A stretch of DNA of 64,000 nt from Prostheceraeus crozeri (GCA_907163375.1 CAJQUW010009010.1:230496-294495), one strand, 5' to 3'; shown: positions 43,757 to 56,262, counted from the stretch's first letter. Translations and numbers: made by a program. The notes: generated by a model from the letters alone, not told the origin.

Positions 43757-45389
43757 TTGTATATTAAACACTATTTCGCGTCTGGCTCCATAGCCAGAAG
43801 TCCAACAATGGAACGTCTAGGCTTTTTGGAGAAAAGGGAGTAGGCTTATCCCGATCAATCAAATGATTCTTCAATTTTGATGTCTGGAGTTCACCCTGTC
43901 CCATCCTATTGGTGCATCAGTGTTCAATTTCATAGCTGTGTCTTGACTGGAAGTACTTTGTACAACAAAATGCCTTTGTGCCGTTCTACATTGACTGCTT
44001 CCTCCATTACCTGGCAACTTATCCAATTGCTTAAGGTAAGATGAGACCACAGAACAACAAATTGTCAAAGATGATTGCCTCGGTTTCGCGTCAATCAAGT
44101 GAGAGTTCGTGAGGTTGACATTCCCATTGAGAATGTCGTCTGATCACTAAAACTGATATTGAAGATGAAATATAGGATCCTATATGTTAAACCTTCAATC
44201 ATCAAAAGATAAAATTGAAGCCGATTACGAATAACTTCAGGTTTCAAATAGCTTACTGTAAAACTGTATGCTTCAAATGTTTGATAACCCGTCCTTGAGT
44301 GCATTGCTTTTGGGAAACAGAGAAATTCGACTTCGTGTTCTATCAACCCTTCTTGATGGAATCATCTTCCAAAGCTACAACGATATTTGCCCTCTTGACG
44401 ACCGAAAGTCTCCGCGCCTTGTGATCATCCACACATTTTCTCGGAGCCAAAAGCTATTGCTATTGCTGTAACATTGCTCTTGCTAAAAAGGTTGTCTGTC
44501 TGTCTGTCGATGTCGGAATTTTCACTACGTCTGACAATAGTCTTTCACAATAGTGGTTAAGCAGTCTCAGTCACCTCTAGGAAGAGACCAGAAATCAAAT
44601 TTCCCTCTCTTTCTCTCTCTCTCTCTCTCTCAAATGTTACATGCAACACAGTTAGAAAAGCATGGCTAACGTCCAGCAAAGCAACCAATGCTCTCCATTC
44701 CATATGATTGATTTTATATCTAATAATATCACAAAATCGTGTTTAGGTAGTTGAAAAAGAAATAGTTAATTAGCCATAAATAAATAAATTATTACCGCAA
44801 AGAAAACCTCTTAATACCAACCCAAATTACGAGCATCTTGATATTAAAAAACTTATTAATAATTCACAAGACTGGAATTGTCTGCTTACCTGACAAGGGT
44901 CTGAAGTCCTAATGACTTGATAATTCAAGCAGAATCGTTAATAAACGTTATTATGTAATTGTGACTAGAGGGATAATTCGAGGCGCTATCCTAAACCTTA
45001 ATCTAAACATCGTGATGACACTTAAGCCTTTCCCATCTGGACCCTATCAGCGTCACGTAACGTTTATCTATATATAATCATAACAAAAGGGAGATTAAAC
45101 TGAACATGTGAAACATCTGTAGTTGTCTCAAATAACTTAGTTTTAAGTTAGACGTTAAACCCATAGATGAAAATTAAATTTATTAAAGCTTACAAATGAA
45201 TAAAATATGATAAAAAAAATCATATGAAAATTAAATTCAAGAAATGAAATGATGAACTCTTAAATGAAATAAATATTAAAACGAAACGTTAAAAAAGGAG
45301 TATAAATGAAAGAAAACATTTTTTTGTGACTTTTAAGAATTATAATAGTTTTTTTGGAATGTTTTTGAAAGAATTTAAGTCCTTAAAAG
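43757..45389. other. No recognisable gene
   Basis: AT-rich with a CT tract at about 44603-44632. Frames at 43871-44098 and 44095-44346 are unassigned. Confidence 0.45.
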
Positions 45390-45554
45390 GACTGATTATC
45401 CGTTCCCCGTGGGTATCTGAGGTCATCAGCAGGTGACTCGGACAGGATTCGCGTTTCGGCCCTCAACCTGAACGCTCAAACCCATCCGAGCGGGGCCCTG
45501 CACATAGAGAGCAGCCTCGACCACACTTTAAAATTCCTTGTTCGGCAGTGTTCA
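45390..45554 (-). other. GC-rich block after the RT gene
   Basis: About 155 bp, clearly GC-richer than its flanks, directly follows the end of the minus-strand RT below. It probably belongs to that element's 3' untranslated region. It holds GCCGAAACGCG and CTGATGACC words. Confidence 0.45.
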
Positions 45555-46645
45555 TAGAAAAGAAAATGAGGAGATTCAGGAAGAACACAGATCAAATAGC
45601 TGTCGTGCAGCAAATAGTCCAAACTTGTGCAGTAAGGAGCTATGCTTATGAAGTGCTTTTTCTGTTTCTAGTCGTAATAATTTCTTGTCATAACCTCGTG
45701 ATTCTAGAATGTGCAATGTTTTACTCGTTTTATTAATGAAATCTTTAATGTGTGAGCATATTCTACCATACCGTATTACTTGCCCTGCGAACACACGAAT
45801 CCCTAATTTGTAAGGCATGTTGTTATCAGGAAATGTCAACAGGGTTACTGGAAAATCAAAATCATCGATTTTATGATATACTGAGGTCTCAATCATATGC
45901 TCTCCAATTTTAAGTTTTACATCTAAATAATCCACTTGTTTGTTATCATAGCCACTTCTGCTGGCTTCAAGACTTTTTGGGTAAATATCTAAAATTAAGT
46001 TATTAAAATGACTATAGTTTATGATACACAAATCATCTATATACCTAGTCGTATTAGATCAAATTTTTGCCAGTCCGAACTTTTTACTACGCATTAGTGC
46101 TTGCATGTACTGAAATTCACAATGCGCTAAGAATAAATCTGCTAGCAGTGGGCTGCAATTACCACCCATCGGAATACCACTAGTCTGCTGAAAGGTGAAG
46201 TCTGCGAACGTAACGAAGACTTCATCTAATATGAAAGCAATAGCCTCCTTGAACTTATTTTTCGTAAAATTATTATAACCACCGTATTTTTTCGCTGCTA
46301 GGAAACTTTTGTCTTGGCCTATGCAGAGATATTTGCGGTTCGTGTCATTAAAAATTAATTCGAGTAGACTGTAAATATGTAACTTAACGTCTTCTTGATC
46401 TAGATTAGTATATAAGGTTGAGAAATCGAATACCTGAAGGTTATGTATTTTTACATTATCTATTCTTTTAAGAAATTCAACTGTCGACACGATGCTCCAA
46501 AAACAGTTAACACCGCTGTTCTTATATATTGCATTACAGTAGATTTTGAACTGGTCTCTAATGACAGACAGACCTTTATTGACTTTAAGTGAAATAAAAT
46601 AACATTTAAAATGATTTTAATGAAATAAAACTCAAACTTATTCAT
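45555..46645 (-). mobile_element. PLE-type reverse transcriptase without visible endonuclease, 5'-truncated
   Basis: Two long minus-strand frames. The first (46490-46059) holds LQVFDFSTLYTNL (motif A, Asp present), QQTSGIPMGGNCSPLLADLFL and FQYMQALMRS. The second (46031-45576) continues from the catalytic box as LCIINYSHFNNLILDIYPKS, VDYLDVKLKIG, VYHKIDDFDFPVTLL, YGRICSHIKDF and RGYDKKLLR. Upstream, NSGVNCFWSIVSTVEFLKRI is also family-like. FDFSTLYT resembles the PLE/telomerase-type palm and is unlike LINE or LTR enzymes; many animals carry this RT lineage. No GIY-YIG domain follows. About one break lies between the two frames, around the catalytic box. Confidence 0.72.
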
Positions 46646-48319
46646 TGATGATATACCTTTTCGTCGACTGCAGGCCTATTTGCATTAGTTTATTTGTTCA
46701 ACAACTTTGTTCAATGCTCATTGGTATTCACCCTGACTATACTAATAAAATTCCGCAAGAAGATCGGGAACACACTGTACACTATCTTAAAATCCTACAT
46801 CAAAGAAAACGTCCAACTTTTTCATGAGGCCCACTGACTACACGTGAAAGTGAAGTACATATATGTGCCAAAATAATCTATGAAACAATAAATTTCATAT
46901 GGAATATCGTTTATCAAAATTGATTTGAGACTTGAACACGAAAAGTGCACTTGAAAATGGGTCAGCTTTTTTCTGCAATTATTTTTGAAACGGTCTGTAT
47001 CTACGAACAAGTCAAAAGAAATTTCGATCTAAGGTCATCGATCATTGTGAAATGAAACTATGTGCATGTTTTGATTATTCTACCCTTAATTTTATGTAGG
47101 TTCCTCATCCACGATTCAGACTTAATTTTAGGGATATTCGCGCAGGATTTTAATCCTTTAACTAACTTTAGGCACCTTCTGTTTTTTCGTAGCCTTCTTT
47201 TCGTTGCAAGTGTGACTGTAAGCTTTGCATTGCATATGAAGCAGGGCGATCTAATTTTGAGCACCGATCCCTGCCCAATCAGTACACGCGGGTGTGTTGC
47301 CAGAGCAAGCACGATGACTTATTGTTGGTATAATGCAGACGTGGAATACTGGCTATACCAGTCATAACATACAAATAGGAAAAAGAGAAAAATCACGAAA
47401 GTAATTGAAGCTTTCGGAGAGTGTAGCGGGGTGTCTTTGATGTACAGAAACTTTTCGTTGCACCATCACTGACCAATGTCCTTCCCAATGACTCCTACAC
47501 CACAGACGACATTTGGAAAATCGCTTTTAGCTCAATGTATAAGTTGAAGCGAAATTCAGTCAGAACGACGGCTGGATTTTCTAGTTCGGGTAGATGCTAG
47601 GTCTTCATCAATTATTAACTATTAAACTAACAAACTATTAAAAATTGAAGCTATACTCTTGTGATGTCGTCGCAGATTACCATGGATTAGGAATAAGTGT
47701 GTAATTATGAATTAATCATATTAAAAAAGAAGTTGTAGAATAAAAGATGACTTTGACCTTAAATAGATGACCATGGCTCTATGCTCCACGAATTCAAACA
47801 AAATCGCATCCGATGCCAAATTAGACACGAAAAGATGATGATGGGAGTCGATACACATCGTGCTAGTCTGCATAAAATTTTATGGATAAGACGAATTCAT
47901 GTGGGCCCTTACTACAGCTGCAAATGAGCGTTTACCAAACCTTTATCAGCATCATGGTGTGTCCAAAATCTGTATTGCCAAAAAAATTCTCCATTCCTGA
48001 TTTTAATGTTTTTCAGTAGTTGACAGCTCTAGATGTCAATTAAAACAAAAAAACAAACTTTTTTACCGACGTCTTCAAAAATTAGAGGGAATTTTCAAAA
48101 CGGCCGCCGAAATGACAAAAATATCCCAATAAAATTACGTTTTTGACGTGTTGGTAAATTTTTTGCTCTGATACTCGGTACAGAAAAGTGTCTAAAACTG
48201 AATGTATTTCAAGTTTCTACATAATCATATCCAACTAATATCACCCTGCCTTAGTTTCAAATCATCGAGACTTTCCTATGCATCGGATTTGCTGAGAGTT
48301 TGACGTGGCTCTATGTATA
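46646..48319. other. No recognised gene
   Basis: Near 46755 TTCCGCAAGAAGATCGGGAAC resembles the word near 43470 in the large inverted repeat. A minus-strand frame at 47058-47312 is basic, with a CFIC pair, and unassigned. Confidence 0.4.
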
Positions 48320-48936
48320 CATTGATGGCTCCTTCTCTTATCGGACCGGATTAAAGAAAAACACATCCAATGGGACGCAGATTTAGGATTTTGGCTAAGT
48401 TGAGATTTTCTATGTTCTCTCTGATTAAGGAAAAACACTGAGCACAGAGCTATAATTCTTGACATGAAATGTCTTCAGGTCATTCCCTATCATTTTCATG
48501 TACCCCTGTCTATGAAACTATGCACATTAATATTAGGAAAGCCTCCTGATGTCGGCAAACACAAGCATTCTGAGCAATTTCATCCACATCCAACCACATT
48601 CCCGCATACATTACCGGTCAGAAGCATGATAATGACACATGCACATCATTCCATGACGTGCACACATTCAATGTTAAAAAATTATGACTCTAAGCTTAGT
48701 GCTTATCCCAAAGATAATACACTAACATAGTGAGACATTGAAAACTCATTTTTGACAGACAGTATTATGTGAGCCCCATTGCATTAACAAGTGTTTTTCT
48801 CTGATCATGTCTGATGACAAGAAGCGGAACTCACTAGAACTCGCGCAAATTCGTAGTAGGCATAGGGTGTACATCATTCTGTGAAAGTCTCATTTTCGGT
48901 CTCTCTCCCTGCAGAAACTCGCTCTGACTGCTGTAC
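48320..48936. mobile_element. Palindromic MITE family P1, copy D, left end damaged
   Basis: Related to the copy at 10188. GAAATGTCTTCAGGTCATTC and CCTCCTGATGTCGGCAAACAC occur near 48467-48560. The right arm ends CGCTCTGACTGCTGTA. The left terminal 40-50 bp do not match, so this copy is truncated or old. Confidence 0.65.
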
Positions 48937-49923
48937 CACAAAAGTTATTCAACTTACATTGTCAGAGGCATGGTCAGATCAATGCGACTATTGATTGCAT
49001 GGATCGTATGAAAGAACTATACAATCAAACAATCGTGTATCTCTATAAAAACTCAATTCTATGCTCAAATAATGACATCAACATAGGCAACAGATTTGAT
49101 AGGTTTCAAACAATAATATTGAGCAAAAATTGAGTACAATTTATAGAAACAAAAATCAAGGCAAATTTTCTTGTCTGATCTACTATTCAAATCACTCTGC
49201 ACTAATGCAGCATCATCATAAATGTCAGTTTGATATCATCAGAGACTCCGATTCAGACGTACTGGTATCATAAATGAGGTATAAATGAAGCAAAATATTT
49301 GAGGACTTTTGAAAAATACATCGTAGCGGAATCAGTGTAATGGAATCACGTCGCGTAAGTAGCAATTTGTGGCTAGGAAACATCTAGAAATCAAATTTAT
49401 AGCACATTAAATAGCAGAAATCACGAAAATCGCTATATCATTAAAACTCTTTCAACAGTTGGAGAATAAAATGAATTTTCGCAAATGTTTCGAATCACTT
49501 TTAATGGCATCAATTGCTGCAGTTGGTTCAATGAGTTGGTGGTATTAGTCAGACCGCTCAATATCATGCCTATAAGTCAGTCTTTAAGAAATGCAGTGTA
49601 GGTGTATAGTTTATATGCACAGATTGCAACAGCTGCTGAATTTTCCATAAATTATTCCGGAACTGTCAAGTTCCGGTACTAAAAAATTTCTTTATTCCGG
49701 TACTAAAAAGTCGGTGTATAATTAATATTATCTTACAATGATGAGAATCTATCCAACACTTATCTTCAAAGGAATACAAATTTTAGACATCTAATTAAAT
49801 TAATTATTAAATGATTTTTAAATGAATGTAAACAATTAAAAATATAGCCCTTGCTGGATACATTTATTAAGGGAATCAGATGAGTAGAATACTCATAAAA
49901 CAAAGAAATCCTTCTACCTTGTA
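48937..49923. other. No recognisable gene
   Basis: AT-rich, no assigned feature. Confidence 0.5.
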
Positions 49924-50360
49924 CACTGTAAACCGTTGACTGACAATTGACAGACATTTATCCTACAAAATCTATTTTGTCGGTCATTGTTAGTTCTTGT
50001 AGGATGATTGCTACTGAACATCTACATGTACAATATCTAACAAAAACGACAAAATGAATAGCAATGAATTATAGCTTAAATTTTATCAAAAATGTAGGTA
50101 ATTAATTAAATTATGTCAAAATAAATCATGGTTTTGCCACACAATAATACAGATTGCCCAAAAGTCAAGCAATCACTAATCGAAAAAGTAAATCAATATT
50201 CAACAGTTTTTGTCTAGTTAATTTGCATGCAAAGCATCTGCTTCGATGTCGGTGGAGAACCTACAAATTCGTCGGATATCGCAAGATATTGGAGGTGACA
50301 ATCGTCGGTTGATTTTGTTAGTAGTTTTGTAGGATGATTTTCGGTCTACGGTTTACAGTG
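49924..50360. mobile_element. CACTGTAAAC-ended element, copy delta, TA duplication
   Basis: A 437-bp element flanked by TA (49922-49923 and 50361-50362). Both ends read CACTGTAAACCGT inward. Subterminal words are ATCCTACAAAA, its complement TTTTGTAGGAT, and TGTCGGT-like motifs, unlike those of copies beta and gamma. AT-rich core, no coding capacity. Confidence 0.7.
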
Positions 50361-50944
50361 TAGGAGATCATAGAATACTCCGTGAACGAAGCCTTCGATA
50401 TATTTTATTTACATTATTTGCTCTTCTTAGCAAATGGTGCACTATAAGTTGCTTACTACCAAACATGTACCAAACATGTACAAGAAGATAAAAATGTATG
50501 CAAAACCTATCTATTGCCTAATCTCTGAAAATATTGAATCTCGAATCATTTTCTAAGTTTAATTTCTCTGTGTGTGTGAATTTCGTGTCAACTTGAGCAT
50601 ATTTTTGTAACCAGAGAACTACATGTACAGTGTATACAGTGCCAAAAAGTTCTTATCAAAAATGGCAAAAGGTGAAACAGGTGTTTTACTTCTTACTTGA
50701 TTAAAGCAATTGAAGAGCATTCTATAAAAACTCATGTTCATCCGTTCATGAAAATGTTTTCAGATTTGACGAGATTAGACACCGGTGCAGCGTCTTAATC
50801 AATATACGTCATCAGGAAATACTGAACTTAATTGTGAAATCACGATTTGTCACCTCTCATAGCTGAATTATGTGTGCTCACTTAAGCCACCGAATAATCA
50901 GGAATTATGAATATATCCAAAAGTCGAAGCGCTATTTTAGAAGC
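50361..50944. other. No recognisable gene
   Basis: AT-rich spacer. Confidence 0.5.
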
Positions 50945-51060
50945 CGGCCCCGGCCATAGATTTTGAAGGTCGGCTGAACGGCTGGCTATTCAAACTGTAC
51001 ATTTTTTGCAGACGATTGACGAAATTCATTCCAGAACTGATAATTAGTTCACAATTATGG
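50945..51060. repeat. GC-rich repeat related to 187-480
   Basis: GCCGGCCCCGGCCATAGATT, then GAAGGTCGGCTGAACGGCTG, resembles the patch near 200-260. No termini were found. Confidence 0.35.
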
Positions 51061-51261
51061 TCTAGTCAATTAAAAGAAACACAACATTGTACGAGCATGA
51101 TGATATAACACAATTGAATATGACGGAAATATTGCGATATCCAAAATTTTTCAAAGCCATTGACGTAGCCGCTAGCTGTCTAATATAGACTGCAACATTA
51201 GTGCCTAAAGAAACAAACATTAAATCAGAACATTCTCCCTTTGTTGACTTGCGGATGCGAA

Positions 51262-51640
51262 GTGTGGAGGACAACGAAGGAACATAGAAATAAACTGCAA
51301 GTTACCCAAAGAGCAATGGAAAGAGCGATGTTGAAGATTACAAGAAAAGATAAAAGAATAACATATGGATTAGACAACAGACAGGAGTAAGTGACGTCCT
51401 GGAGACTGCAGGATGGAGCTGGGCTGGACATCTGGCAAGAAGACAAGATGGGCGTTGGACAAAATCGATAACGGAATGGTATTCGAGGGACGGCAAAAGA
51501 AGAAGAGGACGACAGTCTAACTAAAGTGACAGGAAAAACATGGATGCGAGAAGCACAAGACCGATGAGGTTGGCGACATCGTGTAGAGGCCTTCATCCAG
51601 CAGTGGACTGAAAACGGCTGAAGAAGAAGAAGACAACATT
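51262..51640 (+). mobile_element. LINE 3' end, 5'-truncated
   Basis: Pieces match the end of an endonuclease/RT LINE: KLQVTQRAMERAMLKITRKD near 51300, QQTGVSDVLETAGWSWAGHL near 51375 in a neighbouring frame, a GRWTKSITEWYSRDGKRRRG segment near 51450, and VEAFIQQWTENG near 51585. A GAA-rich tail follows. At least two frame changes. It is a different LINE family from those at 31860 and 32790. Confidence 0.8.
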
Positions 51641-51641
51641 A

Positions 51642-52031
51642 GTGACACTTAGCGAAGACAAATTATTTTATGCAGTCAGAATAACTGCTGCAACTCATAA
51701 GAAAGATGTGCACATTGTTTTGTTGTTTTTCCGTTCTTTAGGGTATAATGTTCAAAGACACAACCATTTTGGAAGCCAATTAATGCATCTACGTAATAAG
51801 GCTATTGCTGAATTTCTGCTGCTTTGTTCGAGGATTCTGATTGTAGCTGAAGCTTGCTCATCCCAGGTTTGCCCTTGGACCTTCGGTTTAACTTTGACAT
51901 TGGCCTTGGATACTCTACCCAATGTTCCACAAATGTTGAGTTGCGAAAATAAACTTGGGCCAAGTTTTAAGAAGCATTGTTTTCGGAAAATGTTTCACTT
52001 CGCTGCAACATACAACCAGTCATTTGGATAA
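51642..52031 (+). CDS. Unassigned 129-codon open frame
   Basis: Begins at the LINE tail. It is hydrophobic and leucine-rich in the middle (IAEFLLLCSRILIVAEACSS) with a lysine-rich end. No family is recognised, and there is no promoter or splice evidence. Possibly chance. Confidence 0.2.
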   Translation: MTLSEDKLFYAVRITAATHKKDVHIVLLFFRSLGYNVQRHNHFGSQLMHLRNKAIAEFLLLCSRILIVAEACSSQVCPWTFGLTLTLALDTLPNVPQMLSCENKLGPSFKKHCFRKMFHFAATYNQSFG

Positions 52032-52854
52032 AGCAAAAATAATATTTTTTAATTCATTCCATCAAGGAATGCATGGCAAGGTATGCATTAGTTCTCATGC
52101 ATACAAGCGATACAATTATTGTGTGACAGCATTGAAAGAAGTCGATAAGTGATTATGCCATCTTCATCATTTTTTTAATTCATAAATGCGCCATTTCTTC
52201 AGCGCATTGAGGATGATACATTGCATCCACTATCCGTTTTCCACTGAACAAAATTTAGCATTTCATATGTCTCATGTTGGAAGGTCAATAAATATTTGAG
52301 CATAACGCGCTACATAATGCAAATATCAACAAGGTATGGCAGGTTCGAAGGATATTCATTAGAAAAAACAAACAGCAGGACAAGTTATACAAAATCCTAT
52401 AAAAAGCAGATGCAGGAATTAGGGATAAGGATGTGTGTTTCATTTTGCGCAGGGCAATGCCTCTTTACGTGAACATAATTTGATAACACTAAATACAACA
52501 CGGACATTCATGTCACATTGGTTGGCACCGCAGAGATGAATTGCTTTGTCTGCGTTGTTTCGTCTAGAGATGTCGTTCTTTGAAACTGATAGTCAACTCA
52601 AGAACTAGTCCCGAGGGGCAGAAAGATCAATTTTCCATTGAAAGTAATGCAAATTCAAGCCTCAATTCTGACAAACTAAATCATCGACACTGCATTGAAC
52701 GTACACAGAAAGTAAATTTAGATCGTGAGGAGTCGAACGATGTGAGTAATATTTCCTTTTGATGAATTTATCACAGAGAAACATTGAGCCAAAGATAGGT
52801 GACCCAAAATATGTGGGTCAAAATGTCCTTAAGAGAGTACAAAATGCATGAAAG
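52032..52854. other. No recognisable gene
   Basis: AT-rich. A 60-codon frame at 52580-52762 is unassigned. Confidence 0.45.
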
Positions 52855-53060
52855 GGTTCAATATTGAGCTGCATCCTGGGTTGAAAAATGGGAACAGACC
52901 TGAATTGCTGCCATTTCATTCAACATCAGGAATCATCAGCAGGCCTAGTTCACATCTCTCAACATTGACACAACTCCCTATTTAAATTTGCAGCCATGCC
53001 CGGGTTAATTTGAGATTTGCAATTTCACGTGCTAATTGCAAATCTCAAATAAATGCTGTT
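52855..53060 (-). repeat. Dispersed repeat family R2, copy 2
   Basis: GCATCCTGGGTTGAAAAATG and CTAGTTCACATCTCTCAACA match copy 3 in the opposite orientation. It ends in a perfect hairpin, TTTGAGATTTGCAATT facing its complement across 8-9 bases near 53010-53050. Confidence 0.65.
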
Positions 53061-53976
53061 TTAGGTGAGAAAATGTGATTTCACCAAATCAAAAAATTAA
53101 ACCTGATTAGTCTAAGAACTAAATTCAGCAAATCCCTTTCTTTATGTAGACGAGGTTCTTTGATATCACTGTCATTCTTCTTTACTAAGTGTTCAGCAAG
53201 AATGCGGACTGCATTTTAAAAGTCTTAGGCTAGTTTTGACATGGGTTTGAACCAAGGTCTCACGAGCAATACCAACACTACATCAGGAAATCTCAGCTCC
53301 CAAATCAATCAATATCCAATAATCACTTAGTATGCATTTGCACTTTCTTAGAAATGAACTACATGTACTAATGCTTGTGATTGGAGCAAGAAATCGTGAT
53401 TACGGAGATCAAATAATAATTAATTAAACAACACAGCAGTTAGTTCATAGCAGCAATCTCGATGAAATGAGATATATGTCTAAACCGCTTCAGCTAATCA
53501 CTCCAAAAGACATTGATTATGTTAGCCATCGAGTTATGTCAATTGCCAAAAGAATGCGCGGAACTCGAAAAATCAATTTATTGCGACGCACAAATTTTCG
53601 GCCGAAGCCATCGTCTGGTGCATATAATAAACTGAATGTGACTGGCAAACTAGTAAATGATGAGCACTTGTCAAACTGGATATGGACACAAAATGAAAAT
53701 TGATAACATAGATATTAGCACTCTGAACTGCAGAGAAGGAAATAAAAGCTGTACAGGACTAAAATCGATATGTACACTTTATACAAGAATATTCAATAAA
53801 TGAATGGACATATTTGCAAAGAAAATAATAATGAAGATAGACATCATTTGAATGATTTAGGAAAAAAAGAAAATTAATACATACAAAATTAATTATGAAA
53901 TAAATAAAGGAATCAATCAAACATCCAATTCACGACCACAACAGCCATTCATTAAGGAATGAGCCCCGACGAATGG
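53061..53976. other. No recognised gene
   Basis: A 78-codon basic frame (53467-53703) starts at an ATG and is rich in Arg and Lys (IAKRMRGTRKINLLRRTNF). No family recognised, so not called. Confidence 0.4.
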
Positions 53977-54232
53977 TCAATGCTTCAACTGGACGTCTGA
54001 CGTTTGGATGACGTAGATTGTGCTCAACGTTTTCCACGAAAGAGGTATTAAAGATGAATTACGAGGAGTAGGAATGTTATGACACTCAGATAAATGTTTG
54101 TAAACTGGGGAATTTCTAACATTTAAATGTTCGCGAAATCTAGAATACATCGTACGGCAGGTTTCTCCAATGTATTTACGATGGCATAGCGTACATGAAA
54201 TTTCATAGACTATATTGTTTCGCGAAGTTTGT
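53977..54232 (-). mobile_element. Penelope-like element, GIY-YIG endonuclease fragment
   Basis: The minus-strand frame reads NNIVYEISCTLCHRKYIGET, then CRTMYSRFREHLNV and SPVYKHLSECH: the GIY-YIG start with its C-x2-C and YIGET, the catalytic Arg of RFREH, and the following histidine region. After about 54040 the family text appears in another frame. The copy has only the endonuclease end of a PLE and begins in a hairpin (54180-54264). It is a different PLE family from the pair at 39596-42453, judging by the ET after YIG. Confidence 0.8.
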
Positions 54233-54264
54233 AGTCTATGGAATTTCATGTACGCTATGCCATC
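54180..54264. repeat. 33-bp inverted repeat at the truncated PLE end
   Basis: Arms 54180-54212 and 54232-54264 are complementary with one mismatch, separated by 19 bases. The left arm is the coding sequence for IVYEISCTLCH of the endonuclease; the right arm is an inverted copy of it. Confidence 0.88.
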
Positions 54265-55863
54265 CATAGGCTACTAGTATTTGAAATATCATGTTGACAC
54301 GGTTTGAACTGTGAAAATACAGGCCTAATATTTATCGCATGATGAAAAAGTAAAATGAACTAATCATGATTAATGTTTATCAGGAGTGAAGATTCCACAC
54401 ATCTGCGCAGAAAATACTGCAAAAATAGTTTTAGCCAGTTTTTGACAGTTTTAGCCGGAAAATGGTGGCGAAAGTGGGTTGTTTTTACAGGTTTCTACAG
54501 GTTTTTACGAGGGGGCAAAGATCAGGATGGTTTTTATCGTCCAACTCTGGTTTACAAACCTTCTCATACGTAGATGTTGCCATGTAGAGGGTATAATTTG
54601 ATGATGTACATCATACAGTGAGTTCATTTTAGTTCATTCTAGAAGCTGAATTATGATCAGATACTCGAAAGTAATCCTCCATTTAATGGGCCTATGTATA
54701 CCTACCTGTCAAGGTCTGCAAGACCGGATGCAAGTGCTTTTATATTTAGTAAATTTGGCTGGTGATTTTGCGGAAATTATAAATTAGGCCATTCGCTTGT
54801 TTCGTCGTGATTCCTTGTGCTCCAATCCTTAAAACAATTTCAAGTAATTTTTGGCCATTTCATTCGGATTGACAAAAAATATTTGCTTAGCGTTGTCGCT
54901 ATTATGCAGAATATCATGTCGGGCAAAAACATTCTGGCTATATATTGCACATACCTATAAAGCTATGACGCAAAAAATGATCAATTTCGAGTAAATGTTA
55001 TAATCATAGAAATCAGATTGTTTTACTGTATTAGGCTAGAAGGGTCATCAGCTGATTTCAGGTGGTCATTAAAGCTGCTCGCAAACCCGAAATTTTGGCG
55101 CCAATTCAAAACGTCGGACTTGCATTTCTCAAGCATTAGGTCACGTGCAATAAATACCAATGAAGGAAATAATGCGCCTAGTTATTAGTTGAAGATGTTT
55201 TTGATGATTTGTTTCATTATATTTATGGGTGAACATGATAAATACTTCAAATATCAATTCAATGATGCAAGGATTTCACATGACAAATGTATTTACATGA
55301 TGAAATGTACTGGTATATAATTGACATATGTGTAGTTTTGTAAATGATTTCTCTGAATGATGAAGTTTTCTGTCTATTACTCTTGGTGAGGCGTATAATA
55401 TTCTTCAATATCTCTGGTTACTGTAAAAGTTTCTCAGTCATAAAGAGAATCCTATTCACGAAGTACATCACGAAACATGTCAGAATGGGTCTTGACTCGT
55501 TGATTTGTCTTGCTTTGTATTACAAAATTTTTGAGTGATTTCAATGCAAGCGTTTTTTCCAGCCATAAGTGTCTCCAAAACATTCAATACAGCAAAGCCT
55601 CCACTTTTTTGTTTCATGCACCATAGACAATTTCTAGTCTTAATCCTTAATTTCTAAACGTCTTAATTCTTAAGTCTTCTATTTCTCTTAGGTCTAAATT
55701 TCTAGTATTGCAGATATAGCCGGTGCAATAGCTACTGCCAAAAATTTACTGTATTCTGATTGCCACCGAAATCGAATGAACATGCAATAGTAATCAATGT
55801 CAAATTAATAGCAATAGTTAACCCCGGATGAACCAGCACAATTAGAGTCATGCGGCTATTACT
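54265..55863. other. No recognised gene
   Basis: AT-rich. A plus-strand frame at 54373-54573 crosses repeated GTTTTTACAGG and TTTTAGCC words and is not called. Confidence 0.4.
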
Positions 55864-55959
55864 ATGGCGGAGCCGGCAGCAAGCACAGAAGTGGCCGGTA
55901 ATGGATCCAGGGGGAGGGGTTTCATGGCGTTAAAGTGGTTGAAGCCCGTGCTGGTTCAG
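55864..55959 (+). CDS. Candidate first coding exon of a host gene
   Basis: ATG at 55864 in a good start context (purine-poor -3 but G at +4) opens 32 codons (MAEPAASTEVAGNGSRGRGF, then MALKWLKPVLVQ) and runs into CAG|GTAGGT, a strong splice donor at 55960, in phase 0. The block is far more GC-rich than its flanks, as first exons often are. An alanine/glycine-rich disordered start followed by an amphipathic KWLKPVL is seen; no family is recognised. The next exon was not found. The region downstream of the donor is a repeat copy, which would then be intronic. Confidence 0.4.
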
Positions 55960-56019
55960 GTAGGTCCAAGCTTAGCTATTTTATAGAAGTCTGGGACTTA
56001 AGTTTGGAATCATGTTCAG

Positions 56020-56262
56020 CAAGGCTGGTTTCAAACAAGCAAAAGTCAGAATACAAATCTGATAAAGTACAAACAACTCGAAATACTGAAGGTAGTAGAA
56101 CCAAACTTCACACAGCACTTAACCACACCCTATGATATAGCGCAATACAAAATGGAGACCAGTCCTGCACAAAAAACACGCTCATGAGAAACATTCATTT
56201 TCATTAAAAATTAATTCAATTTCATGGGATCACCAAATACCAATCAAAAACAAGCAGTCATA
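56020..56262 (+). repeat. Dispersed repeat, inverted partner of 59160-59400
   Basis: About 240 bp including CACACCCTATGATATAGCGC and GATCACCAAATACCAATCAA. The copy at 59160-59400 is its complement at about 90% by eye. 2.9 kb lie between them. No terminal structure identified. Confidence 0.75.

Noticed and set aside
45440-45530. A second hammerhead-like arrangement (GAAAC and CTGATGA words) after the RT on the minus strand
   Set aside because: The words occur in permuted order and the required stems do not pair next to the core, so I treat it as coincidence.
51225-51596. A 123-codon minus-strand frame
   Set aside because: Antisense to the LINE 3' end at 51262-51640; its serine- and cysteine-rich text is a by-product.
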